Positions 24,849-33,678 of a DNA stretch of 64,000 nt are shown piece by piece (position 1 is the first letter of the stretch; every line of letters starts with the position of its first letter). Below the pieces are notes generated by a model, which was not told where the DNA came from, did no database searches, and saw nothing but the letters and a program-made list of their open reading frames with translations. Origin of the DNA: Acidisoma sp. L85 (lineage in GTDB: Bacteria > Pseudomonadota > Alphaproteobacteria > Acetobacterales > Acetobacteraceae); NCBI RefSeq assembly GCF_009765865.1, contig NZ_LMUQ01000039.1, positions 310,406-374,405 on the forward strand. Reading direction: 5' to 3'. The translations under genes and the position numbers were made by a program.

Positions 24849-27584
24849 CTAGCCGCCCATCCCAGTCTGGCGCTCCATATAGCGGTTCGCGCGCAAACGA
24901 AGTTCCTGCAAGCTGCTGACCTTGTGGATCGGTTTCGTCAGGTCAATAGCGCCGCCATTGCAGATCGTTTCGAGCACATGCGCGCCAAGCGCCCGATAGG
25001 CCTCGAACTGCGATTCGGAATACCACTGGTCGAGCGTGCTCTCATGCGGAAAGTCCCGATGAGCCATCGCGTAGCTGCGGATATCGAGCCGCTCATCGCC
25101 ATGATAGCCGGGCTTGATGTAGAGCAGCCAACCAAGTTTCGACGATCCGGGATAAGTGATCGTACCGATTGCGCAATAGGCTCCGGCCGCCGGAGGTTCT
25201 TGCCGCGGATGAATTTCGAATCTCTCGAACTCTATCCCCACGCCTTGATCGATGAAAATCTTGCGCACGGCATTGCCGAAATCCTCGAAGGCGCCTTCGG
25301 CATCCGCACCCGCATCACTTACGACGATGAAGCGGCAGCGCCGCCGCACCATCTCATAGAGACCGAGGTTCTCAAAATGCCCGCCATCGGATAGATAGAT
25401 CCATTTGCGATCGTCGGTCGTGGCACCTGCCAGCTCCATCAATGCCGGAACGAGGCCAGGCTGCGGCCCCTTCTTACGGTATTGCGCGCGCGCGGGATTG
25501 CCGAGCCACCAGCCAAGGCGGACGTTGAAAAGCATCAGAAGGAAACTCACGATAGCCGAGGAGTGATAGCCCATATTCGGACTGACGGCGGCACCCGACA
25601 CTGCCATTGCAGTGCCGAGCGAAAGTCCGTGGCGGCCGCCATAATGCTCCGTCCGCCGATAGCCGACGATGGGGTTGCCGCAAGCCATATCGGTGACCGT
25701 GAAGACCTCGGCCTTACGCTCCTGCCAGGCAAGCTTTTTCGTGGAGACCACATTGAGAGTCATGTTGATGACGTGCAAGAGGCGTGCGCTGTCCTTAGGC
25801 TCAGGCCGGACCTCGAACATGCGCGGATTGTCGTCGCTGTCGAAGCTGGTGAAAGGATCCGGGCTTCGTGGTTTGCCCGCTCCGGCCCGCGCGGAACCGA
25901 GAAAGGCGCGCACCAGCCGGTTGCGATAGATGCCGTGCAGCGTGAAGCGGTTGATATTGACGAGACAGGACGCGCCGAAAGCGACCGCGATGAGAATAGT
26001 TGCGGTTCCCAGTTCGACCAGGCCCGCGCCATTCAGCGGCAGAAGCTTCATCCAGGGCGCGTTTTTCACCTTGAAGACGTCGGTCAGCACATCACGGAGC
26101 TTCGCATCGATCGCCGACAGGACCGCCACAAGGCAGATCGCGAAGACGACGCTCGCGACGGTGACCAGGTTGTTGAGGGAGAGCAGCCCCGATTTCGCCT
26201 GTCCGGGCAATGCGGCTGTTTTACCGCTGGAGCCGATGATTAGCGTGATGAAGCCGAAGGCGCCGGTGATAGTGACCGTGCCGAATAAGGTCCAAGCGGA
26301 GTACAGGCTCCACTTCAACAACCAGGGTCCGTGAAGATCAATGCCGGCAATGATGCTCCAGCTGATGGCCGTGGCCATACAAAGGCCGCTTGCCCGGGCG
26401 AGCCACTCCCGGTCCATGTCACTGCGCGGCAGAAAGCTCGACACAGCGACATAGACGATATCACCGACGAGGATGGACATCAGCGTCCACAACACGCCGA
26501 AGACGACCAGGCCTTTGCTGTCCACCAGCGTGGCGAAATCGACCCCGACCAGGAGAATGGCGCCGACGACGGCGCCCGTCAGCGCGGCGGCCAGAAGTTC
26601 GAGTGCGGCGCATCCAGCCGTCGTTTTCTGGTGGAAGAAGACAATCAGGCGCGCGGCCATCCAAGCGACGACATAGAGCGCGGCGCCTCCGAGGATCCAT
26701 CGCCAGTCGATGACGCCTGAGCCCGGGCCCGCGTTGACGCCGACGGCGGCGGCCAAGGTGAAGCAAGCACTCGCGATCGTGGCAGGTATCAAAGCGAGAC
26801 GGATGAAGCGGCCGGTCGTCAACCATTTGTTAGTCATGCGGAGCCTACCCACGAAAGCGACGATCGACGCGAAGAGGGCGAAAGCGGCGCCGATCCAGGC
26901 AAAGAGTACACCAAGCGGCGGCGGTTGCAGGCAATGGGGCGCGGGACAGTATTTGGCACGGAGCGAGACGAGCAGTGCGTCAGAGAATAGCGGGATGAAC
27001 AACAAGCCCAGGAAAAGCGGCCCGAAGACCAGCCAGTTGAGAACGAGGTTCCGCACAGTAAGCGCCACGACGGCCCAAGTGTCGGGCGAAAGCAGCCCCA
27101 GCCTTGGGGTCAGGTAATTGCTGTCGGCCCTGATTCCGGCGATCTCGGCGGCTTCCTGGCCGGTCCGGCGCAGTTGATCGAGGCCGGCGAAGACCTTGGC
27201 ATCGCTTTTCGCGTGATGCCGCCAGGCGGTCAGCCAGCCACCTATATAGCCGCCGCCTGACACGGTCGAAAGATAATGGAAATGTTCCAAGGCGCCGCAG
27301 CGTGCCAGCGCCTGCAACGCGCCGAGGGCGAAGGCCGCACTGCGAATTCCGCCGCCCGATAGGCAAAGTGCGGAGAGAGGTTCAGGCAGATTGTCAATCG
27401 TCGATTGTGTGGTTCGTTCGAACTCGTCCCATCTCGCTTGTTTAGTGGTTCGATCCTCACCTAGTCCAATTGTAGGAGGCGGCGTCGGTGTCTCGATCCC
27501 TGGGAAGAGTCGCTTAAGTTCGTCACAGATAACTTCTCCGACACCACGTCCGGCGTTGCTCGGATCTTCGGAGGTGTTAGGCAT
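24849..27584 (-). CDS. Large membrane-spanning patatin-like phospholipase
   Basis: 911 residues. Patatins are serine/aspartate-dyad lipid acyl hydrolases. The oxyanion-hole motif is SGGGIRSAAFALG (76-88), the nucleophile elbow is TVSGGGYIGGWL with Ser109, and the catalytic Asp lies in SDGGHFENLGLYEMV near the C-terminus. Between the two halves of the active site lies a long insert with around eight to ten hydrophobic segments (about 175-560), so the catalytic domain is built around a polytopic membrane unit. Related membrane patatins exist in proteobacteria and actinobacteria, but their substrates are mostly undefined. A GAGAGGG site precedes the ATG. It is divergent from the small-protein/Dyp operon (200 bases apart) and upstream of the hypothetical anchor protein. 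Confidence 0.85.
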   Translation of the reverse strand: MPNTSEDPSNAGRGVGEVICDELKRLFPGIETPTPPPTIGLGEDRTTKQARWDEFERTTQSTIDNLPEPLSALCLSGGGIRSAAFALGALQALARCGALEHFHYLSTVSGGGYIGGWLTAWRHHAKSDAKVFAGLDQLRRTGQEAAEIAGIRADSNYLTPRLGLLSPDTWAVVALTVRNLVLNWLVFGPLFLGLLFIPLFSDALLVSLRAKYCPAPHCLQPPPLGVLFAWIGAAFALFASIVAFVGRLRMTNKWLTTGRFIRLALIPATIASACFTLAAAVGVNAGPGSGVIDWRWILGGAALYVVAWMAARLIVFFHQKTTAGCAALELLAAALTGAVVGAILLVGVDFATLVDSKGLVVFGVLWTLMSILVGDIVYVAVSSFLPRSDMDREWLARASGLCMATAISWSIIAGIDLHGPWLLKWSLYSAWTLFGTVTITGAFGFITLIIGSSGKTAALPGQAKSGLLSLNNLVTVASVVFAICLVAVLSAIDAKLRDVLTDVFKVKNAPWMKLLPLNGAGLVELGTATILIAVAFGASCLVNINRFTLHGIYRNRLVRAFLGSARAGAGKPRSPDPFTSFDSDDNPRMFEVRPEPKDSARLLHVINMTLNVVSTKKLAWQERKAEVFTVTDMACGNPIVGYRRTEHYGGRHGLSLGTAMAVSGAAVSPNMGYHSSAIVSFLLMLFNVRLGWWLGNPARAQYRKKGPQPGLVPALMELAGATTDDRKWIYLSDGGHFENLGLYEMVRRRCRFIVVSDAGADAEGAFEDFGNAVRKIFIDQGVGIEFERFEIHPRQEPPAAGAYCAIGTITYPGSSKLGWLLYIKPGYHGDERLDIRSYAMAHRDFPHESTLDQWYSESQFEAYRALGAHVLETICNGGAIDLTKPIHKVSSLQELRLRANRYMERQTGMGG

Positions 27585-27784
27585 CGGAAGGCCCTCTCAT
27601 GCGAGTTAGGCGATGGTCGGCGGCCAACGCCCCGATGCTCCGTCGCTCGTGCGGCGTCGGCGTGAATTGAGAAGGCGCAATGCGAGACTAGCGGATCCGA
27701 TCTATAAAGACTATCATTGCGTGCAACAAATTTGGCCGCACTCGCGTGGACCATGTGATGGCTCCCTGTAAGAGAGGCGAGACG
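27585..27784. promoter_or_regulatory. Divergent intergenic region between patatin and Dyp-peroxidase operons
   Basis: Two hundred bases, more AT-rich in the middle (about 27700-27735) than its surroundings. On the minus strand TTGTTG and TATAGA with 17 bases between form a candidate promoter for the patatin gene; no convincing plus-strand promoter was found. The region must hold start signals for both operons. Confidence 0.35.
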
Positions 27785-28216
27785 ATGGCGTATGACGTCG
27801 ATCAACTGCTCCGCATGTCGCAAGCGGAACTCGATGCGCTGTTCAGCTCGCTAGAGGCTGGACCGATTCCGGATGGCGAGGGCGACGGCACCGCGATCAT
27901 CGCGCCGGGCACGGTGTTCACCCGCGAAATCGCGGCGTTCGTCAATCATTTCGCGTGGCAGGGCAAAGTCTTTGACGCTAAGGCTGGGCTTCTGAAGAAT
28001 CGCATCCTGCCGTTCGGCCTGAACGCGATTGTCGCACGTGTTTACAAGCAGGCGAGTTGGCTGGATGGGAAGGAATGCATCGTCCTCGATTATTCGGAGA
28101 CATCGATGGTGGCGCATTGGGTCCGTGATGAGATCAGGCTGATCTCGCCTGGGTCCTATCTGGGCATCGTCTATTGGGACAAGACGCGGCTGATCGACTT
28201 CGCTTTGCGTTTCTGA
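27785..28216 (+). CDS. Small protein of unknown function in peroxidase operon
   Basis: 143 residues from an ATG with GAGAGGCGAG upstream. It begins with a helical acidic segment (QAELDALFSSLEAG) followed by a beta-rich part: FAWQGKVFDAKAG, GKECIVLDYSETSMVAHWVRD and SPGSYLGIVYWDKTRLIDF. The pattern of strands and the lack of signal or membrane segments suggest a compact beta-barrel or lipocalin/GXWXG-like ligand-binding fold, but this is a guess from pattern only. It is the first gene of a plus-strand operon with the duplicated membrane protein and the Dyp peroxidase, 18 bases before the former. A lipid-binding role would suit the neighbouring patatin; this is inference. Confidence 0.7.
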   Translation: MAYDVDQLLRMSQAELDALFSSLEAGPIPDGEGDGTAIIAPGTVFTREIAAFVNHFAWQGKVFDAKAGLLKNRILPFGLNAIVARVYKQASWLDGKECIVLDYSETSMVAHWVRDEIRLISPGSYLGIVYWDKTRLIDFALRF

Positions 28217-28234
28217 CCTAAAGTCGGCAGGCAG

Positions 28235-29515
28235 ATGACCCCGCAAGGGAATTTCATGGTCGCGGCCTCGGTCCTCCCCGTTGAGGTTCCGGGCTTGCGG
28301 GTTTTGCTGGAGACCATGAACCTGCGGCCGGGTTTCGCCGATCCGGACAATACGCTGGTGACCTTTGGCGCTTTCGACCGGCTGCACTTCGCGCGGTTTG
28401 TTATCCTGGAGGACCAGACGCTCGGCGATCTCACCGCTTATGGCGTGGCGTTTCCCGATGCGCCGATCTGGCTGGTGTTTCTGGGCGACTGCGACGGTGA
28501 TGGGCGAGAGATGGTCGAGGCTTTCGCGAGAGATGCCGCTCCGGGATTGCGGCGGATCTTCGCGCATTGCACGGATTTCGCGCCGACGACCGATTTGCGG
28601 CAGTGGATGCATTCGCATTCGGTTTCTCCGGCGACGCAGTATGTGAATTGGGTCGGGCGCACGGTTCTTGATGTGTGTCAGGAGGCGGCGTTGCATGCAG
28701 CGCTGAGGGCGGCACTGCCTGTCGAGGCGGGACCGCAACCGGCGATCGCGCTGCGCAACACGCTGATCGCGGAGGTCGCGCGGCATGGGCCGCTGCCTTC
28801 GCCTCGCCCTCCGACGCCTTTGGCCTGGCGATTGGCTCAGCTTGGCCGGGCGGGTTTGGGCGTGCTGGCATTTCTGATCGCCATTCCCGTTGGGTTGCTC
28901 ATCGCGATTCCGTTCCTGGCGATTTTGCGGCGGCGGGAGACCCGTGACGCTGTCATAGCGCCACGGCCGACGCCCGCGCATGTCGCGGAGCTTGCGCTGC
29001 GGGAAGACTATGACGTTACCAACCAGTTCAGCGCTTTTGGCAACGTCAAGCCTGGGCGGTTCCGGCTCTGGACTCTGGTTGTGCTGCTTTGGGTGGTCAA
29101 TCTCACGACCCAGTTGATCTATACGCGCGGGCGGTTGGCTCGCGTGGGCACCATACATTTCGCGCGTTGGGTGTTTTTCGATGACCGAAGGCGGTTGCTG
29201 TTTCTGAGTAATTATGACGGCAGCCTGGACAGCTACATGGATGATTTCATCAACAAGGTTGCCTATGGACTGAACCTCGTCTTCAGCAATGGGATTGGCT
29301 ATCCGCGAACACGGTTCCTCATTCTGGGCGGAGCGGAGGATGAGCAGGGATTCAAGAATTACCTTCGTCGCCATCAATTGCCGACCGAGGTTTGGTACAA
29401 AGCCTATCCTGGCCTCACCACATCCGATCTCGACCGCAATACCCGCATTCGCGAGGGTTTCGAGCGCAGCGCCATGAGTGACGAGGAGGCTCGGGCATGG
29501 CTGGCGCTGATCTGA
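28235..29515 (+). CDS. Unknown membrane protein with internally duplicated domain, overlapping Dyp gene
   Basis: 426 residues, family not recognised. Two halves carry the same signature: LHFARFV at 50-56 followed by IWLVFLGDCDGDG (78-90), and IHFARWV at 307-313 followed by LLFLSNYDGS (321-330). Between them lie strong hydrophobic segments, one at about 206-231 (GVLAFLIAIPVGLLIAIPFL) and another at 279-295. The repeated unit (strand, strand, acidic loop, helix) recalls the ferredoxin-like half-domains of Dyp/EfeB-type proteins. The stop lies 18 bases inside the start of the Dyp-peroxidase gene, so they are translated together and probably work together. The start could also be the ATG at 28256, which has AAGGGA upstream. 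Confidence 0.75.
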   Translation: MTPQGNFMVAASVLPVEVPGLRVLLETMNLRPGFADPDNTLVTFGAFDRLHFARFVILEDQTLGDLTAYGVAFPDAPIWLVFLGDCDGDGREMVEAFARDAAPGLRRIFAHCTDFAPTTDLRQWMHSHSVSPATQYVNWVGRTVLDVCQEAALHAALRAALPVEAGPQPAIALRNTLIAEVARHGPLPSPRPPTPLAWRLAQLGRAGLGVLAFLIAIPVGLLIAIPFLAILRRRETRDAVIAPRPTPAHVAELALREDYDVTNQFSAFGNVKPGRFRLWTLVVLLWVVNLTTQLIYTRGRLARVGTIHFARWVFFDDRRRLLFLSNYDGSLDSYMDDFINKVAYGLNLVFSNGIGYPRTRFLILGGAEDEQGFKNYLRRHQLPTEVWYKAYPGLTTSDLDRNTRIREGFERSAMSDEEARAWLALI

Positions 29516-31002
29516 CCGTGCCCGGCGATGTCACTGAGCGCGATGATGTGCAGGCCTTGCTGCGATCTGGCTTCGGGCCGCTCACCGAAGCGTGTTTCCT
29601 GTTGTTGCGGGTGGCGGATGTCGTGGCGGCGCGGGCTTGGCTTGCGCGGGTCCATGTGACGAGCATGGCGGATTTGGACACCAAGCAAGAGACAGTTCTG
29701 CAAGTCGCGCTGACGGCGGCGGGGATGCGGGCGCTCGGGACTGACCCGAAGGTGATCGACGGGTTTTCCGCGGAGTTCGTCGCGGGCATGGCGGGGGATG
29801 CGGCGCGCAGCCGGCGGCTTGGCGATGTCGGGCCGGACGCGCCCGAGCATTGGGATTGGGGCTGGGCCGAGCGAGAGCCGCATGCGCTTGTCATGCTCTA
29901 TGCGCAGCCGGGCGCTTTGGCGGTGTTTCGCGAGGAGGTCGTGGGGTCGATCGGAGCGGGTTTCGATGTGCTGACGAGCCTCGAGACGTCGGACATGAAA
30001 GGCCACGAGCCTTTCGGCTTTCTCGATGGCGTCAGCCAGCCAAGTATTGACTGGAATGGCGAACGCGCACCGGGAAGCGCCGCTGATCTGGACTACGGCA
30101 ATCTCATCGCGGCCGGCGAGTTCGTGCTGGGGTATCGCAATGAATATGGGCGGCTTACCGAGCGGCCAATTGTCGATGGCGCGCAGGATGAGCGGGCGGC
30201 GGCCTTGCTGCCTCGGGCCGCCGATCGGCCGAATGCCTATGATTCGGGGCGCAACGGGACCTATCTGGTGCTGCGGCAGTTGGAGCAGGATGTGCCGGGT
30301 TTCTGGCGCACGATGAGCGCGGCGGCCCCGGCGAATCCGATTCCGCTGGCTGAAGCGGTTGTTGGGCGGCGTCTCGATGGGTCGCCACTTGTGCCGTTGC
30401 AGCCTCAGAGGATTCCGGGGGTCGGCGAGGATGCGGGTGACAGGGTGCGCAACCAGTTCACCTATACGCGGGATCCGCAGAGGCTCGCTTGTCCCATCGG
30501 CGCGCATGTGCGGCGGGCCAATCCGCGTAACGGGGATATGGCGGAGGGCCGCACCGGGCTGGTGGGTCAGCTGCTCTGCACGCTGGGCTTCGCGGCGGAT
30601 ACCGATGCCGATCGCATCGCGCCGAGCCGCTTCCATCGACTGCTGCGCCGAGGCCGAGAATATGGGCGCCTCCTCTCGATCCGCGAGGCGCAGGCCTCGG
30701 TCGAGCATCCGCCGGCCGGCATCCATTTTCTTTGCCTGAACGCGAATATCAGCCGGCAATTCGAGTTCGTGCAGAATGCTTGGCTGCAGGGGACCACGTT
30801 TGGTGGCCTCACCGGTGAGGCGGATCCGCTGACGGGCAATCGCGCGCCGCTGATGACGGGCGCTGCGACCGATGAGTTTAGTATGCCGCAGGGTGGTGGG
30901 GTGGCGAAGCGTGTCGCCGCGCTGCCGCGTTTTGTGACGGTGCGCGGGGGTGGGTATTTCTTTCTTCCGGGGGTGCGGGCGCTGCGGTATTTGGCGGGGT
31001 AG
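29497..31002 (+). CDS. Dyp-type haem peroxidase
   Basis: 501 residues, cytoplasmic (no signal or Tat motif). The hallmark GXXDG motif is GFLDGVSQP (174-182), with the distal Asp177. The probable proximal haem ligand is His337 in CPIGAHVRRANPRNGD, a motif conserved in the long Dyp subfamily. Dyp peroxidases use hydrogen peroxide to oxidise dyes, phenols, lignin fragments and other compounds; natural substrates are usually unknown. The gene overlaps the end of the duplicated membrane protein by 19 bases and completes the plus-strand operon. No encapsulin gene or cargo tag (such as a terminal SLxIGSLK) is seen. The neighbouring patatin, catalase-like and GMC genes hint at oxidation of lipid-derived substrates. 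Confidence 0.9.
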   Translation: MAGADLTVPGDVTERDDVQALLRSGFGPLTEACFLLLRVADVVAARAWLARVHVTSMADLDTKQETVLQVALTAAGMRALGTDPKVIDGFSAEFVAGMAGDAARSRRLGDVGPDAPEHWDWGWAEREPHALVMLYAQPGALAVFREEVVGSIGAGFDVLTSLETSDMKGHEPFGFLDGVSQPSIDWNGERAPGSAADLDYGNLIAAGEFVLGYRNEYGRLTERPIVDGAQDERAAALLPRAADRPNAYDSGRNGTYLVLRQLEQDVPGFWRTMSAAAPANPIPLAEAVVGRRLDGSPLVPLQPQRIPGVGEDAGDRVRNQFTYTRDPQRLACPIGAHVRRANPRNGDMAEGRTGLVGQLLCTLGFAADTDADRIAPSRFHRLLRRGREYGRLLSIREAQASVEHPPAGIHFLCLNANISRQFEFVQNAWLQGTTFGGLTGEADPLTGNRAPLMTGAATDEFSMPQGGGVAKRVAALPRFVTVRGGGYFFLPGVRALRYLAG

Positions 31003-31065
31003 TAGTGTGAGCTTAGCCGGGATCAAAAACTGGATGGCATGACACCTTCATGATAGCGTTTCCCG

Positions 31066-32245
31066 ATGGCCAGAAAATCAACAAAGGTCTCACTTACGCC
31101 CCTCGAGAAAGCCGTAGTCAAGGCATTGCTTGACGACGGTTGGCGCAATCAAGATGTTCAAGCGCTCATCAACACCGGGCGGACAGCTTCAATTAACTCC
31201 GGTCGAATTTCCGGGATCAAGGCCAATGCCTCGATCGCCCCGGCAACCAGGCAGCAAGTCGAAGCCTTCCAGCATAAGAAGCTCGTCTTCGATCACGTGA
31301 CGGGCCTTTGTCCCATTGACAACGAACGGCTGGTCCGCGCACGGGAGGCGATGATCCTGGCAGTCGAACTGTTCAATACGCCGCGTATCGCCTTCAAAGC
31401 CGGGGTCTTCTCGATGCTCGCAAATGTCGCCTGGACTTACCTATTGCATGAGCATTATGAATCCAACGGCGTTACGATTGTCAATAGAGACGGCTTCAGC
31501 CTGCTACTCTCGCAAATGATTGACCGACATGATTGTCCCATTTCCAAGGGCTGTAAGCAGAATCTTCTGGCAATCAAGGAGATCCGAGATGTGGTCGAGC
31601 ACCGAACTATCGGGTCGTTCGATCTGGAGTGGCTACCTCTCTTTCAATCAACATGCCTTAATTTCGAAAAGACACTGACTGACCTGTTCGGCCACCGGCT
31701 TACCCTCGGTCGCGAGCTCGGTTTTTCACTTCAGTTTGCCAAACTGTCCACGGAGGAAATCGCAAAGCTTCAGGCGCAGGAACTGCCCGAGCACATCGCC
31801 GCGCTAGATGCTAGTCTAGCTGCTAAGCTGGGCGAGGGCGACGCGGACAATCTCGAGTATCAGTTTAGGGTTGTCTACACACTTACGAATGCCTCGAAGA
31901 CTAAGGCACATTTCCAATTCGTCCAGCCAGATTCCGCTGAAGGAAAGGAAATCCAGAATGTTCTGATCAAATACAAGCCGGCCGAAGATATCTGGCCACT
32001 GAAACCTAACGAAGTTGTCAAGCTCGTCGCCCGCGCTAGCGGGCGACAAGCACCAACGGGCTTGGAAAATGTATAGTGCTCGTCCCAAAACGGGAGCGGC
32101 AGATCCCGCAGCTACTAACAAGGACTACTGCTGTTATCATCCGCCGTATAAATCGTATACCTATTCCCAAGCGTGGGTCAGTTACCTCGTCAAGCAGATT
32201 GCCGACGACAAACGGTGGGAGGAGCTCTCGGCTTATGGCCCATAA
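31066..32245 (+). pseudogene. DUF3644/HEPN-like gene split by a frameshift
   Basis: The first frame (31066-32076) gives 336 residues. An HTH-like N-terminus (GWRNQDVQALINTGR...INSGRISGIK) precedes a helical domain (REAMILAVELFNTP, 93-106) that resembles DUF3644. RDVVEH (174-179) fits the Rx4H motif of HEPN ribonucleases. The frame then ends early, but the next frame (about 32050-32245) continues the family's conserved C-terminus: RAWKMYSARPKTG, DYCCYHPPYKSYTYSQAWV and LVKQIADDKRWEEL. The join needs a skip of one base, between about 32030 and 32055. So the gene is either broken or carries a sequencing error; the rest looks intact. Base composition is clearly less GC-rich than its neighbours, which points to horizontal transfer. 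HEPN proteins are often toxins or defence effectors. Confidence 0.7.
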
Positions 32246-32422
32246 CGTGAAGATAGCGCACTAACCTAATGATGGGTCAGATCAGGTCAATTCGCCATCG
32301 GCGCCAGTTGCAAGATGACTTGGTAGGTTTTGGTCATAGGGCCTGGCGAGCGGCCCTGGCAGCTAACTTCCAGGTGAGTAGATAAGTCTCTCCGTCCGCC
32401 GCCCTCCGTAACCCACCCCTAA

Positions 32423-32443
32423 CCCCTCCCTTCCAGGGAGGGG
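32423..32443. repeat. Perfect C/G-rich hairpin (CCCCTCCCT/AGGGAGGGG)
   Basis: A 9-base perfect stem, 32423-32431 and 32435-32443, closes the three-base loop TCC in the 254-base gap between the DUF3644 gene and the catalase-like gene. It has no T-run, so it is a poor intrinsic terminator; similar C-rich/G-rich hairpins occur as dispersed repeats in GC-rich proteobacteria. The remaining gap shows nothing else recognisable. Confidence 0.6.
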
Positions 32444-32499
32444 AACCCGCGCCGTACACAATCGCGCATCAAAGTCACCACACCCTCAGCCGCATCCCC

Positions 32500-33678
32500 T
32501 CACCCAAAGACCTCATCCCCCGTAGGCTCCACATGCGGCGTCGCGTTCATCTCCTGCCGCAATCGCGACAACTCCTCGTAGATCACCAACCGCGCGCGGT
32601 TCTGGTTGCCGAGAGGCCGGTGTGCGGGCAGCGCGTGCCAAGGATTAAACGAAAGACTACTCGCAAACCCCAACTGCGCCGCGCTGTCGAAGATTTGGCG
32701 CGGCAGAATGAGCCGTGCCACCGGAATCGATGGCGACAAGCGTTCCGGCCAGATGACGGAGGCACACTCGATCGGCATGCGGCTCGGGACGGTCTGGCGT
32801 TGGATGCGGAAGTCGAAGGTGGCGTCGCGTTCAGCGAGAGTCGCGACCATGGCCTCGCGCAGGTAGTTGTCGGGCGGACGTAACGGGAGACGCGGCACTT
32901 TGCTGTGTGGCGCATTCACCGGGACGAGCGAGTAGCGCATCGCCTGGCCCTCGCCGAGGAGATACGGCACGCAGCTCCAATATGGCGTTTCCAGCGGACT
33001 CGTCTGCGTGCGGGCCCAGAGGCCCTGCATGATGGCGTCGAACAGATGGGGGTCACGCGGGTCGAGGAAATAAAACAGCGGCAAGCGGCGTGCTATGGCG
33101 CGTTGCAGCTTGGCGTTCTCTCGGACATTCGGCGTGGTGAAGGTCGGTGTGCTGATGCCGGTGAAGTCCTGAGTGAAACGCTCGTCGGCGAGCAGTTTCT
33201 CGCCAGGAACGCCCATGACTTTGATGCCGAAACTGAGGACGCCGATATCCTCGATATCCGGCGGACTGTCCGGTCCTGGCCCCGCGAAGCGGATCCAGGC
33301 GGGGTAGTCGCCCGGCTCCGCGAAGAGGCCGTGGCGCAGGGCGGGCGGAAGATCTGGCGAGACGATGAAGCGGCCGCGCAACACGGCGTGGGTTTTGGTA
33401 TTGCCGGCGCGCTGGAAGCCGCCGGGCGCGTACATCGATCGCATATAGGCGGCCATCGTGGCGATGATGGAGGCGGCGATGGCGGCCTCGTCGGGCAGTG
33501 GAGTTTCGCGCGCGGGCTCGTCGGGCTCGGGCATGCGCGTGCGGTTGATGAGCGATTGGGTCAAGGCGGCGAGCCAGGGGCGGAACAGGCTGTCGAGCGC
33601 GGGTCGGATGAAGGGATCGATGCGGCGCTCGGCATGCAGAAGGCTGACCGCGGCGGCGTGGAGGCGTTGCGCGATCAT
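32500..33678 (-). CDS. Catalase-related haem protein (catalase family, short form)
   Basis: 392 residues from an ATG that overlaps the GMC stop (ATGA), giving translational coupling. The fold is that of the short catalase-like family: THAVLRGRFIV holds the probable distal histidine, followed by RFAGPGPDSPPDIED and FGIKVMGV, then SFNPWHALPAHRPLG and NRARLVIYEELSRLRQEMN at the end. It lacks the C-terminal regions of true monofunctional catalases. Members of this group include peroxidases and, in animals and some cyanobacteria, enzymes that rearrange fatty-acid hydroperoxides (allene oxide synthase-like). True catalase activity is uncertain. It is the last gene of the dihaem cytochrome-GMC-catalase-like operon. 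Confidence 0.85.
   Translation of the reverse strand: MIAQRLHAAAVSLLHAERRIDPFIRPALDSLFRPWLAALTQSLINRTRMPEPDEPARETPLPDEAAIAASIIATMAAYMRSMYAPGGFQRAGNTKTHAVLRGRFIVSPDLPPALRHGLFAEPGDYPAWIRFAGPGPDSPPDIEDIGVLSFGIKVMGVPGEKLLADERFTQDFTGISTPTFTTPNVRENAKLQRAIARRLPLFYFLDPRDPHLFDAIMQGLWARTQTSPLETPYWSCVPYLLGEGQAMRYSLVPVNAPHSKVPRLPLRPPDNYLREAMVATLAERDATFDFRIQRQTVPSRMPIECASVIWPERLSPSIPVARLILPRQIFDSAAQLGFASSLSFNPWHALPAHRPLGNQNRARLVIYEELSRLRQEMNATPHVEPTGDEVFG

Noticed and set aside
29497..31002. Encapsulin cargo role of the Dyp peroxidase
   Set aside because: No encapsulin shell gene nearby and no cargo-loading tail at the C-terminus.
27851..31026. Two long minus-strand open frames across the small/duplicated/Dyp operon
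   Set aside because: Arg- and Pro-rich antisense translations opposite genes with clear motifs and ribosome sites.
32423..32443. Intrinsic terminator after the DUF3644 gene
   Set aside because: The stem is strong but no T-run follows on either strand.
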